Shown: piece by piece, positions 26,172 through 35,363 of the stretch | Position numbering within the stretch: position 1 is the first letter of the stretch | How the letters are laid out: every line of letters begins with the position of its first letter | DNA from: Bacillota bacterium | Lineage (GTDB): Bacteria; Bacillota; Clostridia; Acetivibrionales; DSM-1351 | Assembly: GCA_023441625.1 (NCBI GenBank) | Contig: JAEZOA010000087.1 | Span: 1 to 45,821 of the forward strand | Reading direction: 5' to 3' | DNA length: 45,821 bases | The notes under the pieces: model-generated | The model's input: only the letters and a program-made list of their open reading frames with translations | Told to the model about the DNA's origin: nothing | Database searches by the model: none | Position numbers and translations under genes: made by a program

Positions 26172-27968
26172 TTAAAGAGCGCTTCCAGATACCATTTCTA
26201 CAAAATCCATATTTGTCATCATATAATCAAATACTCTATTTTGAATTACTTCTTCTTTGATACCTGGATCTAAACTAATAGCTTTTCTTAAATTATCTGT
26301 TGCAATATCCTGCTTCTTCATTAAAGCATATACTGCGGCTATATTATAATATAGCTCCCCTTCATTTACATACTCATCAAGAGCCTTCTTATAAGCTTTA
26401 ATTGCATCATCATACTTCTTTAATTCAGTTAATGATGCACCAAGATAGTAATAAACTTCTCTGTCCTGTGAATTGATCTCTAATGCTCTTCTAAAAGCAT
26501 CAGCAGCATCCTCATATCTTCTCAATTCAAACAGCACAACACCCATGTTATAGTATATTTTAAAGTTGTTTGGGCAGGCTTTAATACCATTTGAATAGGT
26601 TGCTAAAGCTTCAAATTTTCTCTGCTGCTTTGAGAATAGAATACCCAAATTATTATATGCATCTACAAAATCAATTTTTATTAATATAGCATCTTTATAG
26701 TATTCAATTGCTCTATCGTATTCTTGCTTCTCTTCGTAAATAAGTGCTAGATTAAACAGACTGTTATAGCTCTTTGGATTTAACGAAATGGCCTTTTGGT
26801 ATTCTGAAATAGACTTGGTAAAATCTCTGTTTTGATAATAGCAGCCTGCTAAATTATAGTGCCCATTGTAATCATTCTCATTAATTTTTATATATTTGCG
26901 ATATACCTTTAATGCTTCTGAATATTTCTTTTGTGACATTAGCAGCTTTCCTAATTCTGTATATGCCTCAGGTTTATTGGGACTAAGCTTTATACATTTT
27001 TCAAAACTCATTTCTGCTTCATTAATACGATCCAACTCTCCAAACAATTTACCAAGGGCTAAGCCTACTGCATAATTATTATTGTCCCTACTAATTATGT
27101 CTTCATAGTATTTGACTGCTTCAGATTTTCTTCCATTGAGCGCAAATATATGTCCGATTCCCTCTTTTGCATTATCAAAGGATGAATTAATCTTAAGTGC
27201 CTTTTCAAAATTCTCAAGTGCAAAGTCAGCATTTCCCATAATAAAATATGTAACTCCAATATTGTAGTAAACAAGATATTCTTTATAAGCAATATTAGAT
27301 ATCTTATTGGAACTATTTTGAGAATCAGCTTTCCTAAGTTTAGAAATAAGCTGTTCATTGAGCTCTAGAACTTTTCTATAATGTGAAAGTGCTTCATTAA
27401 GTAGTCCTTTTTTAAAGCAGGCATTACCGTAGTTAAAATACAAATTTGCAGATGTTCCAAAAAGCCCAACTAAGCTAGTATAGATTTTATAAACACCCTC
27501 ATAATCATTATCATTATAATATACGTCAGCCTTAACTAACTTTTTCTTTATTCCCTTAAATAAATCTTCCTTTTGAAGTTCAAGTTCAGAAATTGTTTCA
27601 TCCACGAAATCATCATTAGAAGCAATATTCATAAATTCAACCAAAGCTTCATTTTTTTCTTTGATATTTTTATCAACTGTGATAAACCCTTCAAAGCTAC
27701 CTTTTTTCTTAACCTTTTCAATCATAGAACGATAATCATATACCACAAAGCAGCAGGGTATAACTATTCCAAAGAAGAGATAAAAGACTTCTACTGGGTT
27801 ACTGGTTTGAACTTTATTTATTATAGAGAGCAAAACTATCGTCAGTGCTGAGAGCTGAAGAGTAAATGAAATAAGAGTAAGAATACTCTTGGTTTTAAGT
27901 AGTCTGTAAAAGGTATATGCTATAAGTAAAACTAAAACAAGCATATTAAATGAAGTTAAAAGGAACAT
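26172..27968 (-). CDS. Membrane-anchored TPR-repeat protein
   Basis: 598 residues. Three hydrophobic segments in the first 110 residues (for example FNMLVLVLLIAYTFYRLL and FLFFGIVIP-like), then a cytoplasmic part made of about eleven tetratricopeptide repeats from about residue 180, with typical units such as YYNIGVTYFIMGNADFALEN and VYYYLGASLTELKKYDDAIK. ATG 27968 is preceded by GGGGG eight bases away. TPR proteins are protein-interaction scaffolds; the partner is unknown. It sits just downstream of ftsK on the same strand, separated by the repeat-rich spacer. Confidence 0.8.
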   Translation of the reverse strand: MFLLTSFNMLVLVLLIAYTFYRLLKTKSILTLISFTLQLSALTIVLLSIINKVQTSNPVEVFYLFFGIVIPCCFVVYDYRSMIEKVKKKGSFEGFITVDKNIKEKNEALVEFMNIASNDDFVDETISELELQKEDLFKGIKKKLVKADVYYNDNDYEGVYKIYTSLVGLFGTSANLYFNYGNACFKKGLLNEALSHYRKVLELNEQLISKLRKADSQNSSNKISNIAYKEYLVYYNIGVTYFIMGNADFALENFEKALKINSSFDNAKEGIGHIFALNGRKSEAVKYYEDIISRDNNNYAVGLALGKLFGELDRINEAEMSFEKCIKLSPNKPEAYTELGKLLMSQKKYSEALKVYRKYIKINENDYNGHYNLAGCYYQNRDFTKSISEYQKAISLNPKSYNSLFNLALIYEEKQEYDRAIEYYKDAILIKIDFVDAYNNLGILFSKQQRKFEALATYSNGIKACPNNFKIYYNMGVVLFELRRYEDAADAFRRALEINSQDREVYYYLGASLTELKKYDDAIKAYKKALDEYVNEGELYYNIAAVYALMKKQDIATDNLRKAISLDPGIKEEVIQNRVFDYMMTNMDFVEMVSGSAL

Positions 27969-28096
27969 ACTAGCACCCCCACGTATTTCTAGAAGCATAA
28001 GCCTACAAAATTGATATGCTTCAATCAAATGTAAAAAACTCTGTTTATGATTTATATTCAGAGAATCTCATTTTTATTAATTATCGGAAATAGCAT

Positions 28097-28162
28097 CGCT
28101 AAGAACTCTGTTTGCCCGATGTCTACCACCGCTAAGAACTCTGTTTGCCCGATGTCTACCGC
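28097..28162. repeat. Two tandem 33-base repeats
   Basis: Units at 28097-28129 and 28130-28162 are identical except for one base (ACC/GCC near the end). The unit core GCTAAGAACTCTGTTT occurs a third time at 28253-28268, where it codes the last residues (KQSS and stop) of ftsK. The repeat therefore probably arose by duplication of the ftsK tail. Confidence 0.7.
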
Positions 28163-28199
28163 CGCTAATTCACTTAAATAAGTGTGAAAAGCGGCGGTA
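28157..28199. repeat. GC-rich hairpin in the ftsK downstream spacer
   Basis: Arms TACCGCCGCT (28157-28166) and AGCGGCGGTA (28190-28199), with an inner CACTTA/TAAGTG palindrome. It is strong but without a T-run. It overlaps the end of the second tandem unit. Confidence 0.6.
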
Positions 28200-28223
28200 C
28201 GACCCTGGATAACGATTTCTAAC

Positions 28224-28253
28224 CTTCACAGGAATCAGTAGATTCCTGTGAAG
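28224..28253 (-). terminator. Perfect hairpin directly after ftsK
   Basis: Arms CTTCACAGGAATC (28224-28236) and GATTCCTGTGAAG (28241-28253), loop AGTA, 13 bp without mismatch, abutting the ftsK stop codon. It may end or protect the ftsK mRNA; a T-run is missing. Confidence 0.5.
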
Positions 28254-30776
28254 CTAAGAACTCTGTTTATCATTCATTTGCATTTCCATCCACTGCTGTT
28301 TTGATATCAATACCTGTCTTGGCTTACTGCCCTCAAATCGACCAACAATATTTCTAGCTTCCATCTGGTCAATTATTCTCGCCGCTCTTGAGTATCCAAC
28401 CTTAAATTTCCTTTGAACTAACGACACAGATGCCTGTCCAGCATCAACCACCATTTCAATGGCTTGATTCAGAAGCGCATCATTATCCCCAGAATTATTA
28501 TCATTTCCTGTACTATTGTCATTTATTTTCTCAATAATATTTTCATCATAGGACGTATATCCCTGAGTTTTAATAAAATCAACTACTCTCTCAACCTCTG
28601 TATCTGATACAAATGAGCCTTTTACTCTTATAGGTTTTGGCTCACCAACAGGATAAAACAGCATATCACCTTTACCAAGCAGTTTCTCTGCTCCACCCAT
28701 GTCAAGTATAGTCCTAGAATCCACCTGTGAAGACACCGCAAAGGATATCCTAGAAGGTACATTTGCTTTAATTACACCAGTTATTACGTCAACTGATGGT
28801 CTCTGAGTCGCTATAACTAAATGCATGCCAGCTGCTCTGGCCATCTGAGCCAATCGGCATATTGCATCCTCAACATCATTTGGTGCAACCATCATAAGAT
28901 CTGCAAGCTCATCAACAATAATTACAATTTGAGGCAATAGACCTTGTTCAGCATTTGCCTTAAGCATGGCGTTATAGCCTTTTAAGTCTCTAACACCTCT
29001 ATCAGCAAATAATTTGTATCTGTTAACCATTTCCTGCACAGCCCAATTTAATGCACCAGCCGCCTTTTTAGGGTCCGTTACAACAGGTATAAGCAAATGC
29101 GGAATACAATTATATATTCCCAGCTCAACTACCTTTGGATCAACCATTAACAGCTTAACTTCTTCAGGTGATGCCTTATACAATATACTCATAATAAGAC
29201 TGTTTATACATACGCTCTTTCCTGAACCTGTAGCTCCAGCAACCAACAGATGTGGCATCTTGCCAATATCTGCAACTACCGTTTCGCCCGAAATATCCTT
29301 TCCCACAGAAAAGGCAAGCTTGGAAGAGTGATTAATAAATTCTTTTGATTCGAGTATATCCTTTAAGTATACCGCTGACATTTCTTTATTTGGTACTTCA
29401 ATACCCACAGCGGCCTTTCCTGGAATTGGAGCCTCAATTCTAACACCAGCAGCAGCAAGATTTAAGGCTATATCATCTGATAAATTTACGATTTTACTCA
29501 CCTTTACACCTGGGCTAGGCTGAATTTCATATCTTGTAACAGCAGGTCCTCGGCTAATATTTATGACTCTTGCCTCAACGCCAAAGCTCTTAAGGGTATC
29601 CTCAAGCTTCTTAGCACCTTCTAAAGCACTATTTTTTAGTGCTTTCACGTTTGATAAATCATCATGACTTTCATCTAATAAATCAAGAGAAGGGTAATTA
29701 TATATCATTGGTTTTTCACATGGGGTAGGAGGTATTACTAGCTCATCATTGTCATGAGTAGGTTCACCTTCAGTGTTAGCAGGTTGTTCTATGTAAGATG
29801 TTTTTTCTACTAAATCAGCTTCAGTAGCAGCTGTCTCACCTATTAGGCTCATGTCAGAGTCAAAATTAGTACCGCTTATATCAGAAATTACCAGGTCATC
29901 AACAACATCATTAAAGCCTGTAAAGCCAACTGAAAACTCATCAATTTGATTATTTTCAATAACCTCCTCAGTTATTTTTGAAGTGTCTTCAAGTACCGTT
30001 GGTTCATCAGAACCAAGCCTCTTAGCTTCTTTATTTTTTCTACTCTCCCGTTCTATTTTAAAGTTAATTATTTTCTTCTTGCTAGTTGAGGCTTCATCAT
30101 TAATAATATCGTCTAAAGCTTCATCCATTTCTTCTTCCTGTAACTTAATTCTTTCAGCTTTTCTTAATTTTCTATTTTCATTTGCGGATTTTATTTTTTT
30201 TGAGAAAAAAGCAGATACATTCTTGAGAAAAGCAGCCATTGATATATTCGTCAATAGAATGATGTCAATTATTGAAATAGTAGTAAGTATAATGATTGTA
30301 CCAAGCACCTGAAAGGTCATTAAAAATGGTAAACTCAGCAATCCTCCTAATACACCACCACCTTTTATTAGCTTTCCTTCACTATAGAAACTTGAAAGAC
30401 TACTGAAAAAGGATCTTCCCGAATATTCATCATAATTAAATACTGCCACCTGCAAAAATGCAGAAACCAAAATGACTAGTACACTAAAATAAATAATTCG
30501 CAATTTAAATATATGTGAATTCTTCTTAAATATCATTGCAATTCCATAAATAATAAGCAGCACAGGACAAATATAAGCAGTTACGCCCAAAAATCCCGAT
30601 AATACATTTGTAACTGCATCTCCAAACACTCCCATTGACTGGGTAAAAATAAAGCTAAACAATGCTAAAACTCCAAAGGCAAATAAAATTAAGCCAACTA
30701 TTTCATTTCTATATTTAGAGAAACCACTTTCTACTCTTTTATATTTTTTCTTCTTTTGTACCTTTTTGACTTGCAT
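28254..30776 (-). CDS. ftsK: DNA translocase FtsK/SpoIIIE
   Basis: 840 residues. Four N-terminal membrane segments (about 25-175), an acidic, low-complexity linker (about 200-375), then the motor: Walker A GATGSGKSVC at about residue 513, Walker B IVIIVDELADLMM, and a C-terminal gamma winged helix that reads DNA polarity sites (VQRKFKVGYSRAARIIDQME). It pumps DNA across the division or sporulation septum. The start is ATG 30776. The end contains the sequence that is repeated downstream. Confidence 0.95.
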   Translation of the reverse strand: MQVKKVQKKKKYKRVESGFSKYRNEIVGLILFAFGVLALFSFIFTQSMGVFGDAVTNVLSGFLGVTAYICPVLLIIYGIAMIFKKNSHIFKLRIIYFSVLVILVSAFLQVAVFNYDEYSGRSFFSSLSSFYSEGKLIKGGGVLGGLLSLPFLMTFQVLGTIIILTTISIIDIILLTNISMAAFLKNVSAFFSKKIKSANENRKLRKAERIKLQEEEMDEALDDIINDEASTSKKKIINFKIERESRKNKEAKRLGSDEPTVLEDTSKITEEVIENNQIDEFSVGFTGFNDVVDDLVISDISGTNFDSDMSLIGETAATEADLVEKTSYIEQPANTEGEPTHDNDELVIPPTPCEKPMIYNYPSLDLLDESHDDLSNVKALKNSALEGAKKLEDTLKSFGVEARVINISRGPAVTRYEIQPSPGVKVSKIVNLSDDIALNLAAAGVRIEAPIPGKAAVGIEVPNKEMSAVYLKDILESKEFINHSSKLAFSVGKDISGETVVADIGKMPHLLVAGATGSGKSVCINSLIMSILYKASPEEVKLLMVDPKVVELGIYNCIPHLLIPVVTDPKKAAGALNWAVQEMVNRYKLFADRGVRDLKGYNAMLKANAEQGLLPQIVIIVDELADLMMVAPNDVEDAICRLAQMARAAGMHLVIATQRPSVDVITGVIKANVPSRISFAVSSQVDSRTILDMGGAEKLLGKGDMLFYPVGEPKPIRVKGSFVSDTEVERVVDFIKTQGYTSYDENIIEKINDNSTGNDNNSGDNDALLNQAIEMVVDAGQASVSLVQRKFKVGYSRAARIIDQMEARNIVGRFEGSKPRQVLISKQQWMEMQMNDKQSS

Positions 30777-30993
30777 TTATAGTACACCCCTCATTTAGTA
30801 TTATGATTAAAGTAAATAGCTGTATAAGTATGGATAAGACTATGTTATACATCACTAAAATTATACCACATTTTTCTTATTAGTTCTATATTGTGTTTCA
30901 TAGGAAATAACCAGATAGTGTAGGAGTATTTGTTGAAATCAAACATCATTGATAATTAAATCCCCAAATTGTTTTTGTCCTTTTGTTGCCATA

Positions 30994-31043
30994 AAAAAAC
31001 CTCTAATCGTAGCTTTTATATTCTACGACTAGAGGATTTTTTT
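30994..31043. terminator. Bidirectional terminator
   Basis: Arms CCTCTAATCGTAG (31000-31012) and CTACGACTAGAGG (31023-31035), one mismatch, flanked by AAAAAA and TTTTTTT, so it can act on both strands. It ends the divIVA cluster transcript. The rest of 30777-31135 shows no gene. Confidence 0.8.
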
Positions 31044-31135
31044 GCGATGTCCTTTACCGAGGTTCAGTACATGGTGGAGGGGTTTTATAAGTGCGGATAT
31101 CATTACACATTTACTAATTAATAATTGAACTCACT

Positions 31136-31597
31136 CTACAAATCAGTATCATCACTAAACAACTGCTTTAACAACTCAAGCTGAGATAATATTAAGGTCT
31201 CTGATTTGGTTTTGAATAGATGAAGTCTCTTCTTCATTTCCTCATATTCAAAGCGAATCTTAATAACATCTTGATTTGCATCATTAATTATCTTCTGAGC
31301 TCTAAGCTCAGCTTCCTTGATTATATTATCAGCCTTTTCATAGGAATTCTTTTTTATCTCCTCGCCAGTCTGCTGAGCAACAACCAAGGTGTTTTGAAGT
31401 GATTCCTCTATGTTCTTATAGTGCTGAATACCTTCATTTAAAACTGAAATTCTATCCTTTAACTCGATATTTTCCTTTATGTAAAGCTCATAGTCCTGTA
31501 TTACACTGTCTAAAACATCATTTACCTGATCCTCACTGTAACCTCTAATAGCTTTTTTAAACTTAATATTATCAAGATCATTCGGAGTATAATTCAT
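31136..31597 (-). CDS. divIVA: DivIVA-domain protein
   Basis: 153 residues. The N-terminal lipid-binding motif YTPNDLDNIKFKKAIRGYSE and a coiled coil over most of the chain are those of DivIVA/GpsB. These proteins gather at curved membrane and septa and position other factors. ATG 31597 is chosen because GGGTGGG lies upstream; the longer frame start lacks support. Position after ylmH is the standard one for divIVA in Firmicutes. Confidence 0.9.
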   Translation of the reverse strand: MNYTPNDLDNIKFKKAIRGYSEDQVNDVLDSVIQDYELYIKENIELKDRISVLNEGIQHYKNIEESLQNTLVVAQQTGEEIKKNSYEKADNIIKEAELRAQKIINDANQDVIKIRFEYEEMKKRLHLFKTKSETLILSQLELLKQLFSDDTDL

Positions 31598-31666
31598 AAT
31601 CAGCCCACCCTTTCTAGTTTGAATATATAGTGATACCAAACAAAATCTATTTAAATTTAGATATTG

Positions 31667-32452
31667 CTACTCAAATCTTTTTATTACTATATTAATTCGA
31701 TCCTTCTTAGTAGTTCCGGCTACCTTCTCTAAAACAATTCTACCCTTCCCTCTGATAGAGATTACATCGCCTTCTGATACTTGCTTTGAAGGATTCTGAA
31801 CCAATTCCCAGTTAATATTAACCCGTTGTGCTCTAAAATAATCCAACACCTTTGTTCTCGATATACCAAACCCACTAGAAGCTACTGAGTCCACTCTAAG
31901 AGATGCAACCGTAGTGGTTATAAGCTTTTCCTTTTTTTGTGGAGCTTTATATTCATATACATCGAGTAACTGGCATCCAACCTTTACATTACCAATTTTG
32001 TCCAAATTGTACAGAATATATTCTGCAATCTTATCAATTAGTAAAACATCGGCATACTCTTCAGAAACAATTATATCCCCTATTTTCTCTCTTTTAATTC
32101 CAAGTCCAAGTAAGGAGCCTAGATAGTCCCTGTGAGACAATGTTTTCCCTACTGTTGGAGTTATTCTCAAGAAACTCAAAGGTGCACTGCTTAGCCCATT
32201 ATCCTCATCAATAAAATCTGAGCTAATGGCTGCTATAACTCTTTCAGCACCATCATATCCTCCAATAAAAGTATAAAAAACATCATTAACCTTGTCCAAA
32301 ACTCTCTTTGAAATAGTTGCTTCATATGGAGAAAGAAAATCCGAATACACAAATGAGGAATAATGGCATTGTTCAACCTTATCTAAAAGTCGTGAAACCA
32401 GCACCCTATCCTCAAGTTTTGAAACCATTTTTATTAATTCATCTTTTTTCAT
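31667..32452 (-). CDS. ylmH: YlmH S4-domain RNA-binding protein
   Basis: 261 residues. N-terminal YlmH domain (about 1-165), then an S4 RNA-binding domain with ASSGFGISRTKVLDYF and KQVSEGDVISIRGKGR. YlmH binds rRNA or stalled 50S-tRNA complexes in Bacillus; here it is assigned by synteny and fold. It is 8 bases from yggT, in the same transcript. Confidence 0.92.
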   Translation of the reverse strand: MKKDELIKMVSKLEDRVLVSRLLDKVEQCHYSSFVYSDFLSPYEATISKRVLDKVNDVFYTFIGGYDGAERVIAAISSDFIDEDNGLSSAPLSFLRITPTVGKTLSHRDYLGSLLGLGIKREKIGDIIVSEEYADVLLIDKIAEYILYNLDKIGNVKVGCQLLDVYEYKAPQKKEKLITTTVASLRVDSVASSGFGISRTKVLDYFRAQRVNINWELVQNPSKQVSEGDVISIRGKGRIVLEKVAGTTKKDRINIVIKRFE

Positions 32453-32459
32453 ATTCTCT

Positions 32460-32747
32460 CTATAAAAACATTATCAAAATCCTAACAACAATATTTCTAA
32501 TTAAACTAATAAGTAAAAAAGCAACTATAGGGGAGAAATCTATCATTGAAAACATTGAATTACTCATAAACCTTGATCTACTCAGCATATTGCGAATAGG
32601 TGCAAGTACTGGTTCTGTAATAGCATAAAGCAAGTCTATCAGCTTGTTGTTCCTTGATATAGGTAACCAAGATAATAATACTCTTGCAATAAGAGCGGCT
32701 TCAAAAATTTTCAATACTAAATCTATTGCATTGTAAATGTATTGCAT
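32460..32747 (-). CDS. yggT: YggT/YlmG small membrane protein
   Basis: 95 residues, two membrane helices with the family segment ARVLLSWLPISRNNKLIDLL and YAITEPVLAPIRNML in between. The usual neighbour of sepF; its role is in division-related membrane organisation, with the mechanism unclear. Confidence 0.9.
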   Translation of the reverse strand: MQYIYNAIDLVLKIFEAALIARVLLSWLPISRNNKLIDLLYAITEPVLAPIRNMLSRSRFMSNSMFSMIDFSPIVAFLLISLIRNIVVRILIMFL

Positions 32748-32777
32748 TAATTGCTCCTCCAGTAATTACAAAACATA

Positions 32778-33248
32778 CTATTTAGCCCAAGGAAAAACTG
32801 TCTTGTTCTTAATTTCCTCGTCTAAATCACCACTAACATCTACATTGTTTGGAGCAATAACGAATATATCACAAGAAACCTTCTGAATACTTCCATCAAG
32901 AGCATAAATAGATCCACTTAAGAAATCAATGATTCTCTGTGCATCATGCTTTTCAATACCCTCTAGGTTGATAACAACAGGTTTTTTGCTCTTCAAATGA
33001 TCACAAATATCCTTGGCATCTTCAAAAGTATTTGGTTGTGATACCACCATTTTGAATTGGGATCCAGAATGAATATTTACCACCTTACCAGCCTGTTGCT
33101 TTTTAGAATTGTTAAAAAAGTGTGTCTGAATGGGTTCGTTTCTTACATCATCTTTATGGTCAACATCCTGAAGCTCTAATTCATCTTCATCTTCATCTAT
33201 GGCTTCCCACCCGACAAAATTGAATACTTTGTTTAGAAGTTTTGACAT
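32778..33248 (-). CDS. sepF: Cell division protein SepF
   Basis: 156 residues. N-terminal amphipathic start MSKLLNKVFNFVGW for membrane binding, a charged linker, then the SepF domain (about 65-150) with VVNIHSGSQFKMVV, DICDHLKSKKPVVINLEG and VFVIAP-like strand. It tethers FtsZ to the membrane. ATG 33248 has GGAGG eight bases upstream; the longer frame adds six unsupported residues. Confidence 0.93.
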   Translation of the reverse strand: MSKLLNKVFNFVGWEAIDEDEDELELQDVDHKDDVRNEPIQTHFFNNSKKQQAGKVVNIHSGSQFKMVVSQPNTFEDAKDICDHLKSKKPVVINLEGIEKHDAQRIIDFLSGSIYALDGSIQKVSCDIFVIAPNNVDVSGDLDEEIKNKTVFPWAK

Positions 33249-33303
33249 TTCAAATACCTCCTGCATCTTTAGTAAATTATTATTTTTTTATCTGTTGTAC
33301 ATG

Positions 33304-34011
33304 TTACTTTTGTGTATAATCTCTCTTCCCAAAAATACCAGTCCCGATTCTAACAATGTTTGAACCTTCCTCAATTGCCACCTCAAAATCGTTACTCATA
33401 CCCATGGAAAGATAATCCATACTCACATTATCTAATTTTTCATGCTTTATGTCAATATATATATTATAAAGTTTTTTAAATATAGGCCTTATAAACTCAA
33501 CATTTTGGGCATATGGAGCTATTGTCATCATTCCTTTCAAAGAAATATTGCCTAATTCAGAAATAATTTTAACAAATTCATGTACCTGATTTGGATTAAT
33601 TCCAAATTTACTTTCCTCACCAGAAACATTTACTTGAAGCAAAATATCCATTTTTTTGCCCAGCTTTGCTGCCCGAGTATTAATTTCTCTCGCTAATTGA
33701 AGACTATCCACTGAATGTATCATATCCACTTTATCAATAATATATTTAACTTTGTTTGTTTGAAGATGCCCTATCAAATGCCATTTACATGACTTGTCCA
33801 GCTTATCATACTTTTCCACTAATTCCTGAACCCTGTTTTCACCCATATCAAGTATACCATAATCATATACATTCTTAATTCTCTGGACATCAACAGTTTT
33901 TGTCACTGCGATTAGTCTGATGTCTTCAGCTTTTCTACCACTCTTTTCGGCAGCAACTTTTATTCTTGAATAAATGTTATCTAAATTATCTTTAATACTT
34001 ATATCAATCAA
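33304..34011 (-). CDS. yggS: YggS-family PLP-binding protein
   Basis: 235 residues, single-domain TIM barrel like alanine racemase N-terminal domain. PLP-binding Lys in LIAVTKTVD, then MGENRVQELVEKY and CKWHLIGHLQTNKVKYI. It buffers pyridoxal phosphate. Starts at TTG 34011, with AGGAGGGG upstream, and shares four bases (TTGA) with the stop of the preceding gene. Confidence 0.92.
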   Translation of the reverse strand: MIDISIKDNLDNIYSRIKVAAEKSGRKAEDIRLIAVTKTVDVQRIKNVYDYGILDMGENRVQELVEKYDKLDKSCKWHLIGHLQTNKVKYIIDKVDMIHSVDSLQLAREINTRAAKLGKKMDILLQVNVSGEESKFGINPNQVHEFVKIISELGNISLKGMMTIAPYAQNVEFIRPIFKKLYNIYIDIKHEKLDNVSMDYLSMGMSNDFEVAIEEGSNIVRIGTGIFGKRDYTQK

Positions 34012-35279
34012 TTTATTATCTGCCCCTCCTGTATATTTTTTGGATTTAATACGTATGTATTATATAGTACTGATTGTATTGAAGTTTCCCCTTCAATATT
34101 ATCAATAATAACAACATCGTCGTTCATTCCCGAAATCTGCACTTTTTTTATACTTGCACTAATTCCTTTGACTAATACTATTTCTGCAGTCATTTTCTCT
34201 TTATCAATATTTAGTATGGCACTACGCGGAACCTTTAATCCACTTTTACTCGACAATACTATATCTGCATTAATTCTTCTTAAACCTACAGTTTCATTTA
34301 AACCAGTATCAAACTTGAAGCCTACAATTCTTTTTCCATCTATTACATTAGAGCTGTATATTATTACTGCATCAATACTAAAACCAGTATCATTTATTCT
34401 TATAGTAACTTCTTTGTCTAAGGTTAAAGCCTTGCTGGACTCTTCATCAACAGCAGTGATTAAATAGTTATCTAAATCCTTTACTAGCTTGGCAATTGGT
34501 TCCCCTTTTTGAGCATCAATTAAATTAAAATCACGGTTTGTTTCCTTTGCTGTTATTTTTTCTAAATCCGCCGGAGTGGCATTTCGTATGAATTCTGGTG
34601 TAAGCTTTTTCTCATAACCATCAATTGCAAATGAAACTAATCCAGAGGAGCTTGTACGAATTTCCTTAATATTATTATTTAGTTTGCTTTCTATTGCTGC
34701 CTTCTCACTTTTTAGTTTATTGATATATTGAGCTGATTTGCTGCTATCTCCAAAAATATCAGATTTTCTGTAAACGATATCGTCTATTTTTGTAACTGTA
34801 TCATAGCTTTCAACTAAACTACCATTTTTTGATTGCTCCACTAACGTTTTTACTTTCTCAATAATCTCATTGTCTAGCTTATTTTTATCACCTGAAAATA
34901 TTGCAGCATTTTCCTTTTGTGCATTTTGAGCTTTACTTATCTCTAACTCTTTCTTTTTCAGTTCCTCATATGTTGAAACTGGAACATTTTTAACCACTGA
35001 GGCGATTTTGTAAAATGCTGGAACTTTTTCACCTTCAACAGCGTTCATTACACAGTTTCCAGTGTCGGGTGAATTAATAATTTCTTCATTCCGAACAAAA
35101 ACCCCGTCTATATTTTGTATTACTTCAATTTTTCCCATTCTTAATATATCTGTTTCTATGTCATTACTATACATAAGATAAAGTAATGAAGGTAGATATA
35201 TCATTAAAAATACTATTAAAATTAGTGTGCCTATTCTGACACCTTGCTTTTTAAAGACACCCTTCATTAATATGTCCAT
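34008..35279 (-). CDS. HlyD-like membrane-anchored protein of the division cluster
   Basis: About 420 residues. One N-terminal membrane segment (TLILIVFLMIYLPSLLYL), a half-lipoyl-like region, a short coiled coil around 140-200, and a C-terminal beta-rich part with KVPRSAILNIDKEKMTAEIV. Layout resembles HlyD/CusB-type adaptors. No transporter gene is nearby. The start is unclear: ATG 35279, ATG 35267 and GTG 35294 are in frame and none has a well-spaced ribosome site; I give 35279. It overlaps yggS by four bases, so it is part of the division cluster, which suggests an envelope role (inference). Confidence 0.75.
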   Translation of the reverse strand: MDILMKGVFKKQGVRIGTLILIVFLMIYLPSLLYLMYSNDIETDILRMGKIEVIQNIDGVFVRNEEIINSPDTGNCVMNAVEGEKVPAFYKIASVVKNVPVSTYEELKKKELEISKAQNAQKENAAIFSGDKNKLDNEIIEKVKTLVEQSKNGSLVESYDTVTKIDDIVYRKSDIFGDSSKSAQYINKLKSEKAAIESKLNNNIKEIRTSSSGLVSFAIDGYEKKLTPEFIRNATPADLEKITAKETNRDFNLIDAQKGEPIAKLVKDLDNYLITAVDEESSKALTLDKEVTIRINDTGFSIDAVIIYSSNVIDGKRIVGFKFDTGLNETVGLRRINADIVLSSKSGLKVPRSAILNIDKEKMTAEIVLVKGISASIKKVQISGMNDDVVIIDNIEGETSIQSVLYNTYVLNPKNIQEGQIIN

Positions 35280-35363
35280 GCCCCGATTTTGCACAAATCC
35301 ATTAAAGTACTGGCATGGTCCCCCTTTTATTACTTATTTTTGTTCTTTTAACCGCTGCCTTAA

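Noticed and set aside
28097..28162. Possible CRISPR repeats
   Set aside because: The units are directly adjacent without spacers, and only two exist; a tandem duplication of the ftsK tail explains them.
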